Below, in pieces: positions 1 through 11,061 of a stretch of DNA of 64,000 bases. Source of the DNA: Sphingopyxis sp. OAS728 (GTDB taxonomy: Bacteria > Pseudomonadota > Alphaproteobacteria > Sphingomonadales > Sphingomonadaceae); contig NZ_JADBDT010000001.1 in assembly GCF_014873485.1 (NCBI RefSeq), positions 4,272,501-4,336,500 of the forward strand. Reading direction: 5' to 3'. Position 1 is the stretch's first letter; every line of letters starts with the position of its first letter. The translations under genes were made by a program, and so were the position numbers. The notes under the pieces were generated by a model. That model saw only the letters and a list, made by a program, of their open reading frames with translations, had not been told where the DNA came from and ran no database searches.

Positions 1-2
1 TC

Positions 3-3000
3 GGCGGCACGAGCACGGCGAATAATATCCTGGGCGCACAGCTTACTAACAACGGCATCGGCGTTACGAACCTGACCAAGACCGATGCGGGCATCTGGAT
101 TCTGACTAACGCGGGCAGCACCTATACCGGCGTCACGACGATCAGCGGCGGCGTTCTCGGCGTCGACAAGCTTACCGACGGCGGTCTGGCAAGCAGCATC
201 GGCGCGTCGTCGAAACTGGCATCCAACCTTATCATCGGCAATGGTTCGACGCTGCGCTATACCGGTAGCGGCGATACAACGAACCGCCTGTTTACCCTGT
301 CGCAGGGCGTCACCTTCATCGAATCGTCGGGCACGGGGGCTATCGTCTTCACCGATACCGGACCGGTGACGCTGCAGGGCAGCAACCAGGCACGCACTAT
401 CGCACTGGGCGGCACCAACACGGGTAATAACACGCTGGCCGGCTCGATCGGCAACGCCGGCACTGGCGTTACGACGCTCGCGAAAAACGACAGCGGCACC
501 TGGGTCCTCACCGGCAATCACAGCTATACCGGATCGACCAACGTCAACGCTGGAACGCTGTTCATCGGCGGCGGCGGTGCCACAGGTTCGATCGCGAGTG
601 CGCTCGTCAACAATTTCGGCACGCTCGGCTTCAATCGCAGCGACCTGCTCGCCTATGGCGGGCAGATTGTCGGCACCGGATCGCTGCGGCAGACGGGGGC
701 GGGGACGACGGTCCTCACCGGCACCAACAGCTACACCGGCGGCACGACGATCGACGCGGGCACGCTCCAGCTCGGCAATGGCGGGACGACGGGCAGCATC
801 GTCGGCGACATCGTCGACAACGGGCTGCTGGTCTTCAATCGTTCGGACCTCGTCAATTTCAACGGCCTCATCTCCGGCAGCGGCGCGGTGCGCCAGTTCG
901 GCAGCGGCACGACGGTGCTATCGGGCATCAACAGCTACGCCGGCGGCACCTCTATCCTCGGCGGTACCTTGCAGGTGTCGGCCGACGCCAATCTCGGCGC
1001 GGCGACGGGCGGCCTTGCCTTCTCTGGCGGCACCCTTCGAACGACCGCATCCTTTGCCAGTGCGCGGAACACCAACCTCACCGGCGGCGGCACGTTACTG
1101 ACCGATGCCGGAACGAACTTTGCGCTCGGCGGCCTGATCTCGGGCGCGGGCAGTCTCGGCAAAACGGGCACGGGCATCCTGACGCTCAGCGGCAACAACA
1201 GCTATGCCGGCGCGACCAACGTCAACGCCGGGACGCTTCGCATCAACGGCGATCAGTCGGCGGCGACGGGCCTCGTGACCGTTGCGTCAGGCGCGACGCT
1301 TGGGGGCAGCGGGACGATCGGCGGCAGCGTCAATGTGCTGAACGGCGGCATCCTTGCGCCGGGCAACAGCCCTGGCACGCTCAACATCAATGGCGATCTG
1401 TCTCTCACGGCCGGTTCGGTGCTGAACTTCGAATTCGGTCAGGCCGATGTCGCGGGTGGTCCGCTCAACGATCTGATCAATGTGGGCGGCAACCTGACGC
1501 TCGACGGCACGATCAACGTCAATGTGTCAACCGGCGGCAATTTCGGCGGCGGCCTCTATCGCGTGTTCAACTATGCCGGCTCGCTCACCGACAACGGGCT
1601 CGCGCTGGGCTCGATGCCGCCGGGAAGCAATGTCACTGTTCAGACCTCGGTCGCGGGGCAGGTGAACCTGATCAATAGCGACGGCCTGTCGCTCAGCTTC
1701 TGGGACGGCGCCGGCGGACCCAAGTTCAACAATGTGGTCAACGGCGGTAACGGCAGCTGGCACCTCGGCGGTGCCGACAACAACTGGACGGGCGCCGATG
1801 GCGCGGTCAACGCGGCCTATGCCGACGGGACCTTCGCGATTTTCGCGGGAGCGCCGGGCACGGTAACGGTCGACAACAGCGGCGGCGCGGTCACCGCGGC
1901 GGGCATGCAATTTGCGACGGGTGGTTATCTGGTGGGTGGCGGACCGATCACGCTGGTCGATCCCGATGCGATCATCCGCGTTGGCGATGGCACGGCAGCG
2001 GGCGCGGGTTATGTCGCGACGATCAATGCCAATCTCACCGGCGCGAGCCGACTGGTCAAGACCGACGCGGGCACGCTGGCCCTGAACGGCACCAACAGCT
2101 ACACCGGCGGCACCGCGATCAACGGCGGTCTTCTCCAGATCACGAGCGATGTCAATCTGGGCGATGCGGCAGGCGACATCAGCTTCGATGGCGGCACGTT
2201 GCAAGTGATCGCCCCGATCGTCACGAACCGCGATATCGACTTCACCGGCAGCGGCACGATCGACGTCGCGACCGCCTTCAATGCGGGTACGACGCTGACG
2301 CTCGCAGGCGACACCAGCGGTGCGGGCGCGCTGACCAAGACCGGGATCGGCATGCTGATCATCACCGGCGATGCGGCGCACACGGGGCTCACGACAATCG
2401 CGCAGGGCGGAATGCGGATCGGCGATGGCGCCACCAGCGGCTCGATCGCCGGCGATATCGCGCTCGATGCCGGCACCGCGGTCAGCTTTGACAGGTCCGA
2501 CAGCCATAGCTATGGCGGCGCCTTCTCCGGCTCGGGCTCGGTTTCTGTCGACGGCGGGATATTGACGCTCACCGGCAACAGCAATTTCGGCGGAAATATC
2601 ACCGCCCAGCCCGACAGCGAGCTTCGCATCAATGCGGGAAATACGGTCGCGACCACCGGAACCGTGACCGCCCAGGGCAGTGTGTTAGCCGTTTCGGGCA
2701 TCGGTTCGACACTCATCACGACACGAGTTAACGGCGTGGTGACGAGCGCGAATGGCGCCACGATCAATGTAACGAACGGCGGGGTCATCCGGACCACCAG
2801 CGGTATCGGCATGCAGCTTCGTACCCTGACCGGCACCGGATCGGCGGACCTCAATATTTCCGGCGCCGGATCGCTCGTCGATCTTGGCGGCGGCCATTTG
2901 CAGGCGGCAACCGGCACGGCGTCGCGCTCGACGATCACGATCAGCAACGGCGGCAGCTTGCGTTCGGGGCAGCTTGCCGTGATCGGCTCGCTCTCGGGTA

Positions 3001-6000
3001 ACACGACCCCCTCGATCGTTACCATCACCGGTGCCGGATCGAACTGGACCGGCAGCGGCATTTTCATCATGCGCAACGGCCAGTTCTCGGTACTCGACGG
3101 CGGCGCTGCGAGCTTTGCTACGGCGAGCATCGGAACGGTCGCGCAGGGCGCGAACGCGCTCGTCTCGGGCACGGGATCGAGCTTCGCGACCACGGGCCTC
3201 CTTTCGGTCGGCACGACCACCGGCAACGGAATCCTGACGATCGCCGACGGCGCGCAAGTAACCGGCGGCACGGGCATTTCGATTGCCGAAGATGCGGGGA
3301 CGAGCGGCACGATCAATATCGGCGGGGTTGAGGGCGGCGCTGCGGCGGCTGCGGGCTTCCTGAATGGCGGCATCACCTTCGGGCCCGGCGCCGGCGAGCT
3401 GAACTTCAATCACACCGGCACTGACCATGGTTTCGCTAACGCCATCTCGGGGGCTGGCACGATCAAGCATGCGGCAGGCACGACGCGCCTGACCGGCGAC
3501 AGCTCAGCCTATACCGGCACGACCTCGGTCGCGGGCGGCACGTTGTTGGTCGACGGTATCCTCGGCGACGCGGTGAGCCTCGTCAACGTCGCGACGGGCG
3601 GTACGCTGGGCGGCACCGGCACGATCGGCGGCAATTTCGCGCTTCTCGATGGCAACCTCAATCCCGGCGATATCGGTGGGATTCCGGGCCAGCTGACAAT
3701 CGCGGGCAATCTCAGCCTGGCACCGGCGGCGACGCTCAACGTCGACTTCGGTCAGGCGAATGTCGTGGGCGGCGCGCTCAACGATCTGATCGAGGTCGGC
3801 GGCGACCTGACGCTCGACGGTACGCTCAATGTGTCAGTGACCTCGGGGGGCAGTTTCGATCCGGGCGTCTACCGTGTCATCAACTATGGCGGCACGCTGA
3901 CCAACAACGGACTCACGGCCGATCCGGCTTATTTTGTTCAGACTTCGGTTGCGAACCAGGTCAATCTGGTGAACACGACCGGCCTCACGATGCGCTTCTG
4001 GGATGGCGTCAACGGGGGCAAGAATGACGGCGTGATCACCGGCGGAGACGGCTTGTGGCAGGCCAGCGGCGGAAACGACAACTGGACCGAATTTGACGGT
4101 TCGGCCAATGCGCCCTTCACCGATGATGCCTTTGCTGTCTTCTCCGGCGTCGGCGGCACGGTTACCGTCGATACCACTCTCGGGACCGTCACAGCGTCGG
4201 GGATGCAATTCGCTAGCGACGACTATATCATCACCGGGGAAGACATCGCCCTGGTCGCACCGGAATCGATCATTCGTGTCGGCGACGGGACTATGAACGG
4301 GGCGGCCTATACGGCGACAATCGCATCGAACCTGACGGGCGTGGGCGACTTCGTAAAGACGGACCTTGGCACCCTCATACTCACCGGTGCAAACAGCATC
4401 GCGGGCGACGTCTATGCTCGCGACGGGGACCTGCGGCTTGCCGATGGCGGCACGCTGACCAGCGCGAACGGATTTATTGGACCCGATGCGGGCAACGAAG
4501 GGAGCGTCACAGTCACCGGCAGCGACGGCGGCGGCAATGCCTCGACCTGGACGGTCGGCGATCTGATCGTTGGTTACAGCGGCACCGGCACGCTGAACAT
4601 CGCCGATGGCGGCAAAGTATTCAGCACCGGTGGTTCCATCGGTCTCGACGATGGCAGCGTCGGCGAGGTTCTGGTGACGGGCCCGGGCTCGTCGTGGGAA
4701 AGCAGCGGACGTATCAATGTCGGCCAGTCCGGCACCGGCACCGGCAGCTTGCGGATCGAGGGCGGCGCCATGGTGAGGAGCAACGACGGGGTTGTTGGTG
4801 CTTCCGGACAGGGCGACGTCGTCGTTTCGGGTCGAGGCAGTTCCTGGATCAATGACGTGCAGCTGAGTGTCGGCAGCTTCGGCGCCGGCACGATGCGGAT
4901 CGAAAACGGCGCGAGCGTCACGAGCAACCAAGGCTATATCGGCGCGAACAACACCGGCAGTGTCACAGTTACCGGCGCGGGTTCGAACTGGCTGATCACC
5001 GACTTTTCGATGACCGTCGGCAACGACGGCGCCGGCTCGCTCACGATCGAAAACGGCGGGCTCGTCCGGGCCGAGGGCGGCTTCGCGCTCGGCGTCGCTG
5101 CGGGTTCCAGCGGAACCGTCACCATTACGGGAACGGCGGGCAATCGCGGCGTTGTCGAAACCAGCCAGATCGGTGGCGGTCTCGGCACCGTCAACTTCTC
5201 GCTCGACGGCGGCGCGCTGCGCGCGACGGACGATAATGACAACTTCTTCACCGGCTTTGGCGTACGCGATATTGCGCTCGGCGCGAACGGCGGCTTCATC
5301 GACACCGACGGCCATGACATCGGCATTTCGCCGCGCTTCGCCGGCGCAGGCGGTCTGACCAAGGATGGCCTCGGCACGCTGACGCTGACCGGCGCCAGCA
5401 GCTATGCCGGTGCAACCCTCGTCAACGCAGGCACGCTGCTCGTCAGCGGCGACCAGTCGGCCGCCACCGGCCTGACGACGGTCTTCTCGGGCGCCACGCT
5501 TGGCGGCAACGGGATCATCGGCGGCGATGTCGATGTGCAGAATGGTGCTACGCTTGCGCCCGGCGAAAGCGTCGGCACGCTGACGATCAACGGCAATCTG
5601 TCGCTCGCCAGCGGTTCGATCCTGAACTACGAGTTCGGTCAGGCCGATGTCCCGGGCGGCGCGCTCAACGATCTGGTCGATGTCGGCGGCGACCTGACGC
5701 TCGACGGTACGATCAATGTCACGGTTCCGGCGGGGGGCAGCTTTGGCCCCGGCGTCTACCGCGTGTTCAACTATGGCGGCGCGCTGGTCGACAATGGGCT
5801 GACGCTGGGCACGCTTCCCGGCGGCACGGCCGGCGTCGAGGTCCAGACGTCGGTCGCCGGACAGGTGAACCTCGTCAATTCGATGGGGTTGGCGTTCAGC
5901 TTCTGGGATGGCGCCGCTGGACCCAAGCATAATGGCGCGCTCAATGGCGGCGATGGCGTGTGGCGCGTCGCGGGCGGCGCGAACAACTGGACCGATGCGA

Positions 6001-9000
6001 ACGGCACGATTAATGCCGATTATGCGCAGGACAGCTTCGCGGTCTTCGCGGCGGCACCGGGCACAGTCACGATCGACAACAGCGGCGGTGCGGTTCTCGC
6101 CTCGGGCATGCAATTCGCCAGCGACGGCTATATTGTCACCGGCGACGCGCTGACGCTGACGGGGGCGCAGGCGCTCGTCCGGGTCGGCGACGGCAGCTCC
6201 GCGAGTGCGGGCTATACCGCGACCATCGGCGCCGACCTGACGGGTACGGCGATGCTGGTCAAAACCGATGCGGGCACGCTCGTCCTGTCGGGCACCAACA
6301 GCTATGCCGGCGGCACCGCGATCAACGGCGGCACCCTCCGCATTTCGTCCGACGCCAACCTTGGCGATGCGGCGGGCGGACTGTCGTTCGGCGGCGGCAC
6401 GCTGCACACGACCGCCGCAATCGTTTCGAACCGCACGGTCGACCTCGCCGGCGATGCGACCTTCCTGACCGATGCAGGCCTGACGCTCGCGGGTGTCGTT
6501 TCGGGCGCGGGCAGCCTGACCAAAGATGGCGCGGGCACGCTCGTCCTGACGGCGGACAATGTCTACGCCGGCGATACGGTGATCCGCGCCGGACGCCTCG
6601 AGATCGGCGGCGGCGGGACCAGCGGTGCGATCGCCGGCGATGTCGTCAACGACGGCGTCCTGGCGTTCAGCCGGTCGGACGATGTGGTCTTTGCCGGACT
6701 GATTTCGGGCGGCGGTTCGCTCGAGCAAATGGGTCCGGGAAGGACGATCCTCACCGGCGACCATCTCTTCACGGGCGGCACGACCATCTCGGCGGGTACG
6801 CTGCAACTCGGCGATGGAGGCGCCTCGGGCTCGATCGCCGGCGACGTCGTCAACAATGGCCTGCTCGTCTTCAGCCGCGCCGACACCCATACTTTCGGGG
6901 GCGTGATTTCGGGCAGCGGTGCGGTCGACCAAAATGGTTCGGGCACCACGATCCTGACCGGCAGCAACAGCTATAGCGGGACGACCAGCGTCAGTGCCGG
7001 CACCTTGCTCGTCAATGGAGACCAGTCGGCTGCGACGGGCGCGACCAACGTCGGCGCAGGCGCGACGCTGGGCGGGACGGGCATCATCGGCGGCAATGTG
7101 TTGGTCAACAGCGGCGCCACGCTCGCCCCGGGCGCGGGTGCTCCGGGTACGCTGACGATCAACGGCAATCTCTCGCTCGCTGCCGGCGCGGAGCTCGGCT
7201 TCGAGTTCGGCCGCGCGAACGATGTTGGCGGTCCGCTCAACGACGTCGTCAACGTCGGCGGCGACCTTGTTCTCGACGGCACGCTCGACGTGGCGGTGCC
7301 CGCGGGTGGCGCATTCGACATCGGCCTCTATCGCATCATCAACTATGATGGGTCGCTGACCGATAACGGCCTCACCCTCGGGACGATGCCCACGGGCGCC
7401 AATGCGCAGGTGCAGACGTCGATCGCCGGCGAAGTGAACCTGATCAACACCGGGTCTGCGACGCTCAACTTCTGGGACGGCGCGGCCGGGCCGAAGTTCG
7501 ACAATGTGGTGAACGGCGGCGACGGCGTCTGGCAGAACAGCACGGGCAACGACAATTGGGCCGACATCACGGGTGCGGTCAACGCGGGCTACGATGACGG
7601 CGCTTTTGCCATCTTCTCAGGCACCGCCGGAACGGTGACGATCGACAACAGCCTTGGCGCGATATCGGCGTCGGGCATGCAGTTCGCCTCGGACGGTTAC
7701 CGTATCATCGGCAATGCGCTGACGCTGGATGGCGCGCAGGCGGTGATCCGTGTCGGTGACGGCACCGCGGCGGGCGCGGCCTACGTCGCGACGATCGATG
7801 CCGAACTGGGGGGCGCAGCGGGGCTGGTCAAGACCGATGCGGGGACGCTCGTCCTCACGGGCAGCAACAGCTACACCGGCGGCACGTCAATCAATGGCGG
7901 CAAGCTGCAGATCGGCACCGACGCCAATCTCGGTGCGGCGGTCGGGGCGATCCGTTTCGATGGTGGTACGCTGCATACGACGGCGAGCTTCTCATCGGCG
8001 CGCGACGTCGCGCTGATTGGCGCCGGCGGATTTAGCACCGATGCGGGCACGACGTTGACGCTCGCCGGCGCGCTGTCGGGCACCGGCAGCCTCTCCAAGA
8101 GCGGTGCGGGCACGTTGGTGCTCGGTGGCAGCGGCACCTTCGGCGGCGCCACGGTCGCCAACGGCACGATGTTCGTGAACGGCAATTACGCGGGAGCCGC
8201 CGGGTCTACAAGCGTCCTGGCAGGGGCGACGCTGGGCGGTACGGGTACGATCGGCGGCAACGTCACGATCGGCAATGACGCCACGCTCGCGCCCGGCGCG
8301 GGCTCGGCGGGAACGCTGACGATCGGTGGCAATCTGTCGCTGTCGGCGACGTCGCAGCTCGACTTCGAGTTCGGCGCCGCCGGCGTCGTTGGCGGCGCGC
8401 TCAACGATCTCGTCAACGTCGGCGGCAATCTGGTGCTCGACGGCGTGCTCAACGTCGGGGTGCCGGCGGGCGGCGCGTTCGACGTCGGTGTCTACCGCAT
8501 TTTCAACTATGGCGGTGCGCTCACCAACAACGGCGTCACGCTCGGCACGCTGCCGGCGGGCGCCAACGCGAATGTGCAGACGTCGATTGCGGGGCAGGTC
8601 AATCTGGTCAATTCGGCGGGGCTGACGCTCAATTTCTGGGACGGCGCTGGCGGCCCGAAGAATAATGGCGTGATCAACGGCGGCACCGGCGTGTGGCAGG
8701 CTAGTCCGGGCAACGACAATTGGACCGGCGAGAATGGCGCGGTGAACGCAGGCTATACCGACGGCGCCTTCGCGATCTTCGGCGGCACCGGCGGCACGGT
8801 CACGGTCGACAACAGCCTCGGCGCGGTGTCGGCTTCAGGGATGCAGTTCGCAGCGAACGATTATGTGATCACCGGCGGGGGCATTGCCCTGACCGATGCG
8901 ACCGCGACGATCCGCGTCGGCGACGGCAGCACTGCGGGTGCCGGCTTCACCGCGACGATCAATTCGGCGCTCAGCGGCGCGGCGCAGCTCGTTAAGTCGG

Positions 9001-10790
9001 ACGCGGGCACGCTCGTGCTCGGCGGCACGAACAGCTACACCGGCGGCACGCAGATCGTCGGCGGTACGCTGCGCATCTCGAGCGACGCCAATCTCGGCAC
9101 GGCGAGCGGCGACGTGACGCTCGACGGCGGCGCACTCGAGACGAGCGCCAACGTCACCAGCGTGCGCGACATTGTGGTGGCCAGCGGCGGCGCGATCGCG
9201 ACCGCCGCCGATACGGTCTTTACGTACAATGGCCTGTTCTCGGGCACCGGCGCGCTGACCAAAAATGGCGCGGGCACCTTGCTTGTCACCGGCGACAACA
9301 GCGGCTTCGGCGGTAGTGCGACGGTCGCGGGCGGCACGCTTGCCGTTCAGGGCAGCCTCGGCGGCGCAGTGACCGTCGGCGCGGCGGGCCGTCTCGAAGG
9401 CGCGGGCCGCGTCGGGAGCCTCGCCAATGCGGGCGTCGTCGCACCGGGTAGCGGCATCGGTTCGCTGACCGTCGCGGGCGATTATGCCGGCAATGGCGGC
9501 GTGCTCGAAATCGAGGCCGCACTCGGCGGCGATGCCTCGTCCGCCGACCGTCTGATCGTGAATGGCGCCACGTCGGGCAACACACGCGTCACCGTAATCA
9601 ACCGCGGCGGTTTGGGCGACCAGACGATCGAGGGGATCAAGATCGTCGACGTCGCCGGCGCATCGAACGGCAACTTCACGCTTGAGGGCGACTATCTGTT
9701 CGATGGCGAACAGGCGGTGGTTGTCGGCGCCTATGGCTATCGTCTGTACAAGAATGGCGTTTCGACGCCGCAGGACGGCGACTGGTATCTGCGCTCCGCG
9801 CTTCTCGCCGGCGAGAATCCGCAAGGCCCGCTCTATCAGCCGGGTGTCCCCGTTTACGAGGCCTATGTCGGCGCTCTCCATTCGCTGAACCGTCTTCCGA
9901 CGCTGCAGCAGCGTGTGGGCAACCGGTCGTGGGCGGCGTCGCCGATCGACGGTGCGGGCCTGTGGGGACGGTTCGAATCCGAACGCCAGCGTCCTGAAGC
10001 ACTGGCTTCGACCAGCGGCGCCGACCGCAAGGTCGACCAGTGGCAGGCGCAGCTCGGGCTCGACGCGGTGCTGACGACGCGCAGCGACGGCGCCGCGCTC
10101 GTCGGCGGGCTGACCGCGCATTATGGCAAGGCGGACAGCGCGGTGACGTCGGTCTTCGGCAATGGCACGATCGACACGCAGGGCTATGGCGTCGGTGCGA
10201 CGATGACCTGGTACGGGCCGAAGGGCTTTTACGTCGACGGTCAGGTCAAGCTCAGCTGGTTCGACAGCGATCTGGCCTCGAACATCCTCGGGTCGCTCGC
10301 ACTGGGTAACAAGGGTGATGGCCAGGCATTCAGCCTCGAACTCGGCAAGCAGACGTCGATCGGGCGGAATCTTTCGGTCACGCCGCAGATTCAGATGAGC
10401 TATGCCAAGGTCGATTTCGACCGCTTCGCCGATCCGTCCGATGCGTCGGTATCGGCGGCGAACGGCGAGAGCCTGAAGACACGCTGGGGCGTGGCGATCG
10501 ATCATCAGACGAGCTGGAAGGGCCGATCGGGCGATACCCGCCGCACGCGCCTCTACACGGTGATGAACCTCAGCTACGAATGGCTCGACGGCGCTGTCGC
10601 CGACGTGTCGGGAACGCCGATCGTCAATCGCGACCACCGCCTGTCGGGCGAACTGGGGCTCGGCGGCAGCTACAGCTGGGGCGACGACCGGTTCACCCTC
10701 TATACCGAGGTGTCGGGCGACACGGCGATCGCCGACTTCGGCGCGGGCTATAATCTGAAGGGCACGGCGGGGTTCCGCGTGCGTTTCTGA
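3..10790 (+). CDS. Giant autotransporter (type Va secretion), 5' end outside window
   Basis: The reading frame is open from the first bases, so the gene starts upstream; about 3,595 residues are visible. The passenger is Gly/Thr/Asn-rich beta-helix made of passenger-associated repeats of the form GGT-L-NSYTGGT. Five longer modules each contain an FWDG motif followed by a conserved stretch (codons at 1698, 3996, 5901, 7470 and 8634). Two stretches, about 2640-3300 and 4400-5150, carry the GAGSxW / GxGTLxIxNGG pattern of the T5SS/PEP-CTERM-associated repeat. The last ~280 residues look like an autotransporter beta-barrel ending in the typical terminal Phe (FRVRF). The family exports its passenger across the outer membrane through this barrel, usually for adhesion or aggregation; that role is inferred here. 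The neighbour downstream is an unrelated uptake operon. Confidence 0.9.
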   Translation, partial: GGTSTANNILGAQLTNNGIGVTNLTKTDAGIWILTNAGSTYTGVTTISGGVLGVDKLTDGGLASSIGASSKLASNLIIGNGSTLRYTGSGDTTNRLFTLSQGVTFIESSGTGAIVFTDTGPVTLQGSNQARTIALGGTNTGNNTLAGSIGNAGTGVTTLAKNDSGTWVLTGNHSYTGSTNVNAGTLFIGGGGATGSIASALVNNFGTLGFNRSDLLAYGGQIVGTGSLRQTGAGTTVLTGTNSYTGGTTIDAGTLQLGNGGTTGSIVGDIVDNGLLVFNRSDLVNFNGLISGSGAVRQFGSGTTVLSGINSYAGGTSILGGTLQVSADANLGAATGGLAFSGGTLRTTASFASARNTNLTGGGTLLTDAGTNFALGGLISGAGSLGKTGTGILTLSGNNSYAGATNVNAGTLRINGDQSAATGLVTVASGATLGGSGTIGGSVNVLNGGILAPGNSPGTLNINGDLSLTAGSVLNFEFGQADVAGGPLNDLINVGGNLTLDGTINVNVSTGGNFGGGLYRVFNYAGSLTDNGLALGSMPPGSNVTVQTSVAGQVNLINSDGLSLSFWDGAGGPKFNNVVNGGNGSWHLGGADNNWTGADGAVNAAYADGTFAIFAGAPGTVTVDNSGGAVTAAGMQFATGGYLVGGGPITLVDPDAIIRVGDGTAAGAGYVATINANLTGASRLVKTDAGTLALNGTNSYTGGTAINGGLLQITSDVNLGDAAGDISFDGGTLQVIAPIVTNRDIDFTGSGTIDVATAFNAGTTLTLAGDTSGAGALTKTGIGMLIITGDAAHTGLTTIAQGGMRIGDGATSGSIAGDIALDAGTAVSFDRSDSHSYGGAFSGSGSVSVDGGILTLTGNSNFGGNITAQPDSELRINAGNTVATTGTVTAQGSVLAVSGIGSTLITTRVNGVVTSANGATINVTNGGVIRTTSGIGMQLRTLTGTGSADLNISGAGSLVDLGGGHLQAATGTASRSTITISNGGSLRSGQLAVIGSLSGNTTPSIVTITGAGSNWTGSGIFIMRNGQFSVLDGGAASFATASIGTVAQGANALVSGTGSSFATTGLLSVGTTTGNGILTIADGAQVTGGTGISIAEDAGTSGTINIGGVEGGAAAAAGFLNGGITFGPGAGELNFNHTGTDHGFANAISGAGTIKHAAGTTRLTGDSSAYTGTTSVAGGTLLVDGILGDAVSLVNVATGGTLGGTGTIGGNFALLDGNLNPGDIGGIPGQLTIAGNLSLAPAATLNVDFGQANVVGGALNDLIEVGGDLTLDGTLNVSVTSGGSFDPGVYRVINYGGTLTNNGLTADPAYFVQTSVANQVNLVNTTGLTMRFWDGVNGGKNDGVITGGDGLWQASGGNDNWTEFDGSANAPFTDDAFAVFSGVGGTVTVDTTLGTVTASGMQFASDDYIITGEDIALVAPESIIRVGDGTMNGAAYTATIASNLTGVGDFVKTDLGTLILTGANSIAGDVYARDGDLRLADGGTLTSANGFIGPDAGNEGSVTVTGSDGGGNASTWTVGDLIVGYSGTGTLNIADGGKVFSTGGSIGLDDGSVGEVLVTGPGSSWESSGRINVGQSGTGTGSLRIEGGAMVRSNDGVVGASGQGDVVVSGRGSSWINDVQLSVGSFGAGTMRIENGASVTSNQGYIGANNTGSVTVTGAGSNWLITDFSMTVGNDGAGSLTIENGGLVRAEGGFALGVAAGSSGTVTITGTAGNRGVVETSQIGGGLGTVNFSLDGGALRATDDNDNFFTGFGVRDIALGANGGFIDTDGHDIGISPRFAGAGGLTKDGLGTLTLTGASSYAGATLVNAGTLLVSGDQSAATGLTTVFSGATLGGNGIIGGDVDVQNGATLAPGESVGTLTINGNLSLASGSILNYEFGQADVPGGALNDLVDVGGDLTLDGTINVTVPAGGSFGPGVYRVFNYGGALVDNGLTLGTLPGGTAGVEVQTSVAGQVNLVNSMGLAFSFWDGAAGPKHNGALNGGDGVWRVAGGANNWTDANGTINADYAQDSFAVFAAAPGTVTIDNSGGAVLASGMQFASDGYIVTGDALTLTGAQALVRVGDGSSASAGYTATIGADLTGTAMLVKTDAGTLVLSGTNSYAGGTAINGGTLRISSDANLGDAAGGLSFGGGTLHTTAAIVSNRTVDLAGDATFLTDAGLTLAGVVSGAGSLTKDGAGTLVLTADNVYAGDTVIRAGRLEIGGGGTSGAIAGDVVNDGVLAFSRSDDVVFAGLISGGGSLEQMGPGRTILTGDHLFTGGTTISAGTLQLGDGGASGSIAGDVVNNGLLVFSRADTHTFGGVISGSGAVDQNGSGTTILTGSNSYSGTTSVSAGTLLVNGDQSAATGATNVGAGATLGGTGIIGGNVLVNSGATLAPGAGAPGTLTINGNLSLAAGAELGFEFGRANDVGGPLNDVVNVGGDLVLDGTLDVAVPAGGAFDIGLYRIINYDGSLTDNGLTLGTMPTGANAQVQTSIAGEVNLINTGSATLNFWDGAAGPKFDNVVNGGDGVWQNSTGNDNWADITGAVNAGYDDGAFAIFSGTAGTVTIDNSLGAISASGMQFASDGYRIIGNALTLDGAQAVIRVGDGTAAGAAYVATIDAELGGAAGLVKTDAGTLVLTGSNSYTGGTSINGGKLQIGTDANLGAAVGAIRFDGGTLHTTASFSSARDVALIGAGGFSTDAGTTLTLAGALSGTGSLSKSGAGTLVLGGSGTFGGATVANGTMFVNGNYAGAAGSTSVLAGATLGGTGTIGGNVTIGNDATLAPGAGSAGTLTIGGNLSLSATSQLDFEFGAAGVVGGALNDLVNVGGNLVLDGVLNVGVPAGGAFDVGVYRIFNYGGALTNNGVTLGTLPAGANANVQTSIAGQVNLVNSAGLTLNFWDGAGGPKNNGVINGGTGVWQASPGNDNWTGENGAVNAGYTDGAFAIFGGTGGTVTVDNSLGAVSASGMQFAANDYVITGGGIALTDATATIRVGDGSTAGAGFTATINSALSGAAQLVKSDAGTLVLGGTNSYTGGTQIVGGTLRISSDANLGTASGDVTLDGGALETSANVTSVRDIVVASGGAIATAADTVFTYNGLFSGTGALTKNGAGTLLVTGDNSGFGGSATVAGGTLAVQGSLGGAVTVGAAGRLEGAGRVGSLANAGVVAPGSGIGSLTVAGDYAGNGGVLEIEAALGGDASSADRLIVNGATSGNTRVTVINRGGLGDQTIEGIKIVDVAGASNGNFTLEGDYLFDGEQAVVVGAYGYRLYKNGVSTPQDGDWYLRSALLAGENPQGPLYQPGVPVYEAYVGALHSLNRLPTLQQRVGNRSWAASPIDGAGLWGRFESERQRPEALASTSGADRKVDQWQAQLGLDAVLTTRSDGAALVGGLTAHYGKADSAVTSVFGNGTIDTQGYGVGATMTWYGPKGFYVDGQVKLSWFDSDLASNILGSLALGNKGDGQAFSLELGKQTSIGRNLSVTPQIQMSYAKVDFDRFADPSDASVSAANGESLKTRWGVAIDHQTSWKGRSGDTRRTRLYTVMNLSYEWLDGAVADVSGTPIVNRDHRLSGELGLGGSYSWGDDRFTLYTEVSGDTAIADFGAGYNLKGTAGFRVRF

Positions 10791-10866
10791 TCGCTGTCGA
10801 TCCGGCGGCGGAAAGCGCGCGAGCCCTTGAGAGATTGTGAGGGGCGTCAGGTCAATTTGCGTCTGA

Positions 10867-10917
10867 CGTCCGCTTCTTGCAAGTTGTCGTCAGAAGCTGA
10901 CTGACCGCAAGCGGCCA
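10867..10917 (+). repeat. 51-nt intergenic repeat, copy A
   Basis: This copy runs from cgtccgctt to aagcggcca, so the ends form an imperfect inverted repeat. It lies between the autotransporter gene and the TonB receptor operon. The family is described in the findings. Confidence 0.8.
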
Positions 10918-10993
10918 TGTTGAGCCTCCGAGGAAATGTCTGTCGCTATCCGCGAAGCCCTCTGGACAACCGAGTCGAAGTTCAGCAATGAGA

Positions 10994-11008
10994 TGATATT
11001 ATGTATCA
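10994..11008. promoter_or_regulatory. Possible operator before the iron-uptake operon
   Basis: TGATA-N5-TATCA is a 5+5 bp inverted repeat 53 bp before the TonB receptor start, in an AT-rich patch within GC-rich DNA. It could be a repressor site, for example of a Fur or Rrf2-type iron regulator, but it does not match a full classical Fur box. The assignment is tentative. Confidence 0.35.
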
Positions 11009-11061
11009 CGATTCGGCCGTCCCGGGTAGTGGGTGGCGCGAAGTGGCTGATGGGGGAATGA

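Noticed and set aside
3834..6932. A 1,032-codon open frame on the minus strand inside the autotransporter gene
   Set aside because: It is an antisense shadow: the sense gene is repeat-rich and high-GC, which removes stops on the other strand. The translation is Ala/Arg-rich with no domain.
8835..10637. A 600-codon antisense frame at the autotransporter C-terminus
   Set aside because: Same reason; no ribosome-binding site, no recognisable domain, and the sense beta-barrel is clear.
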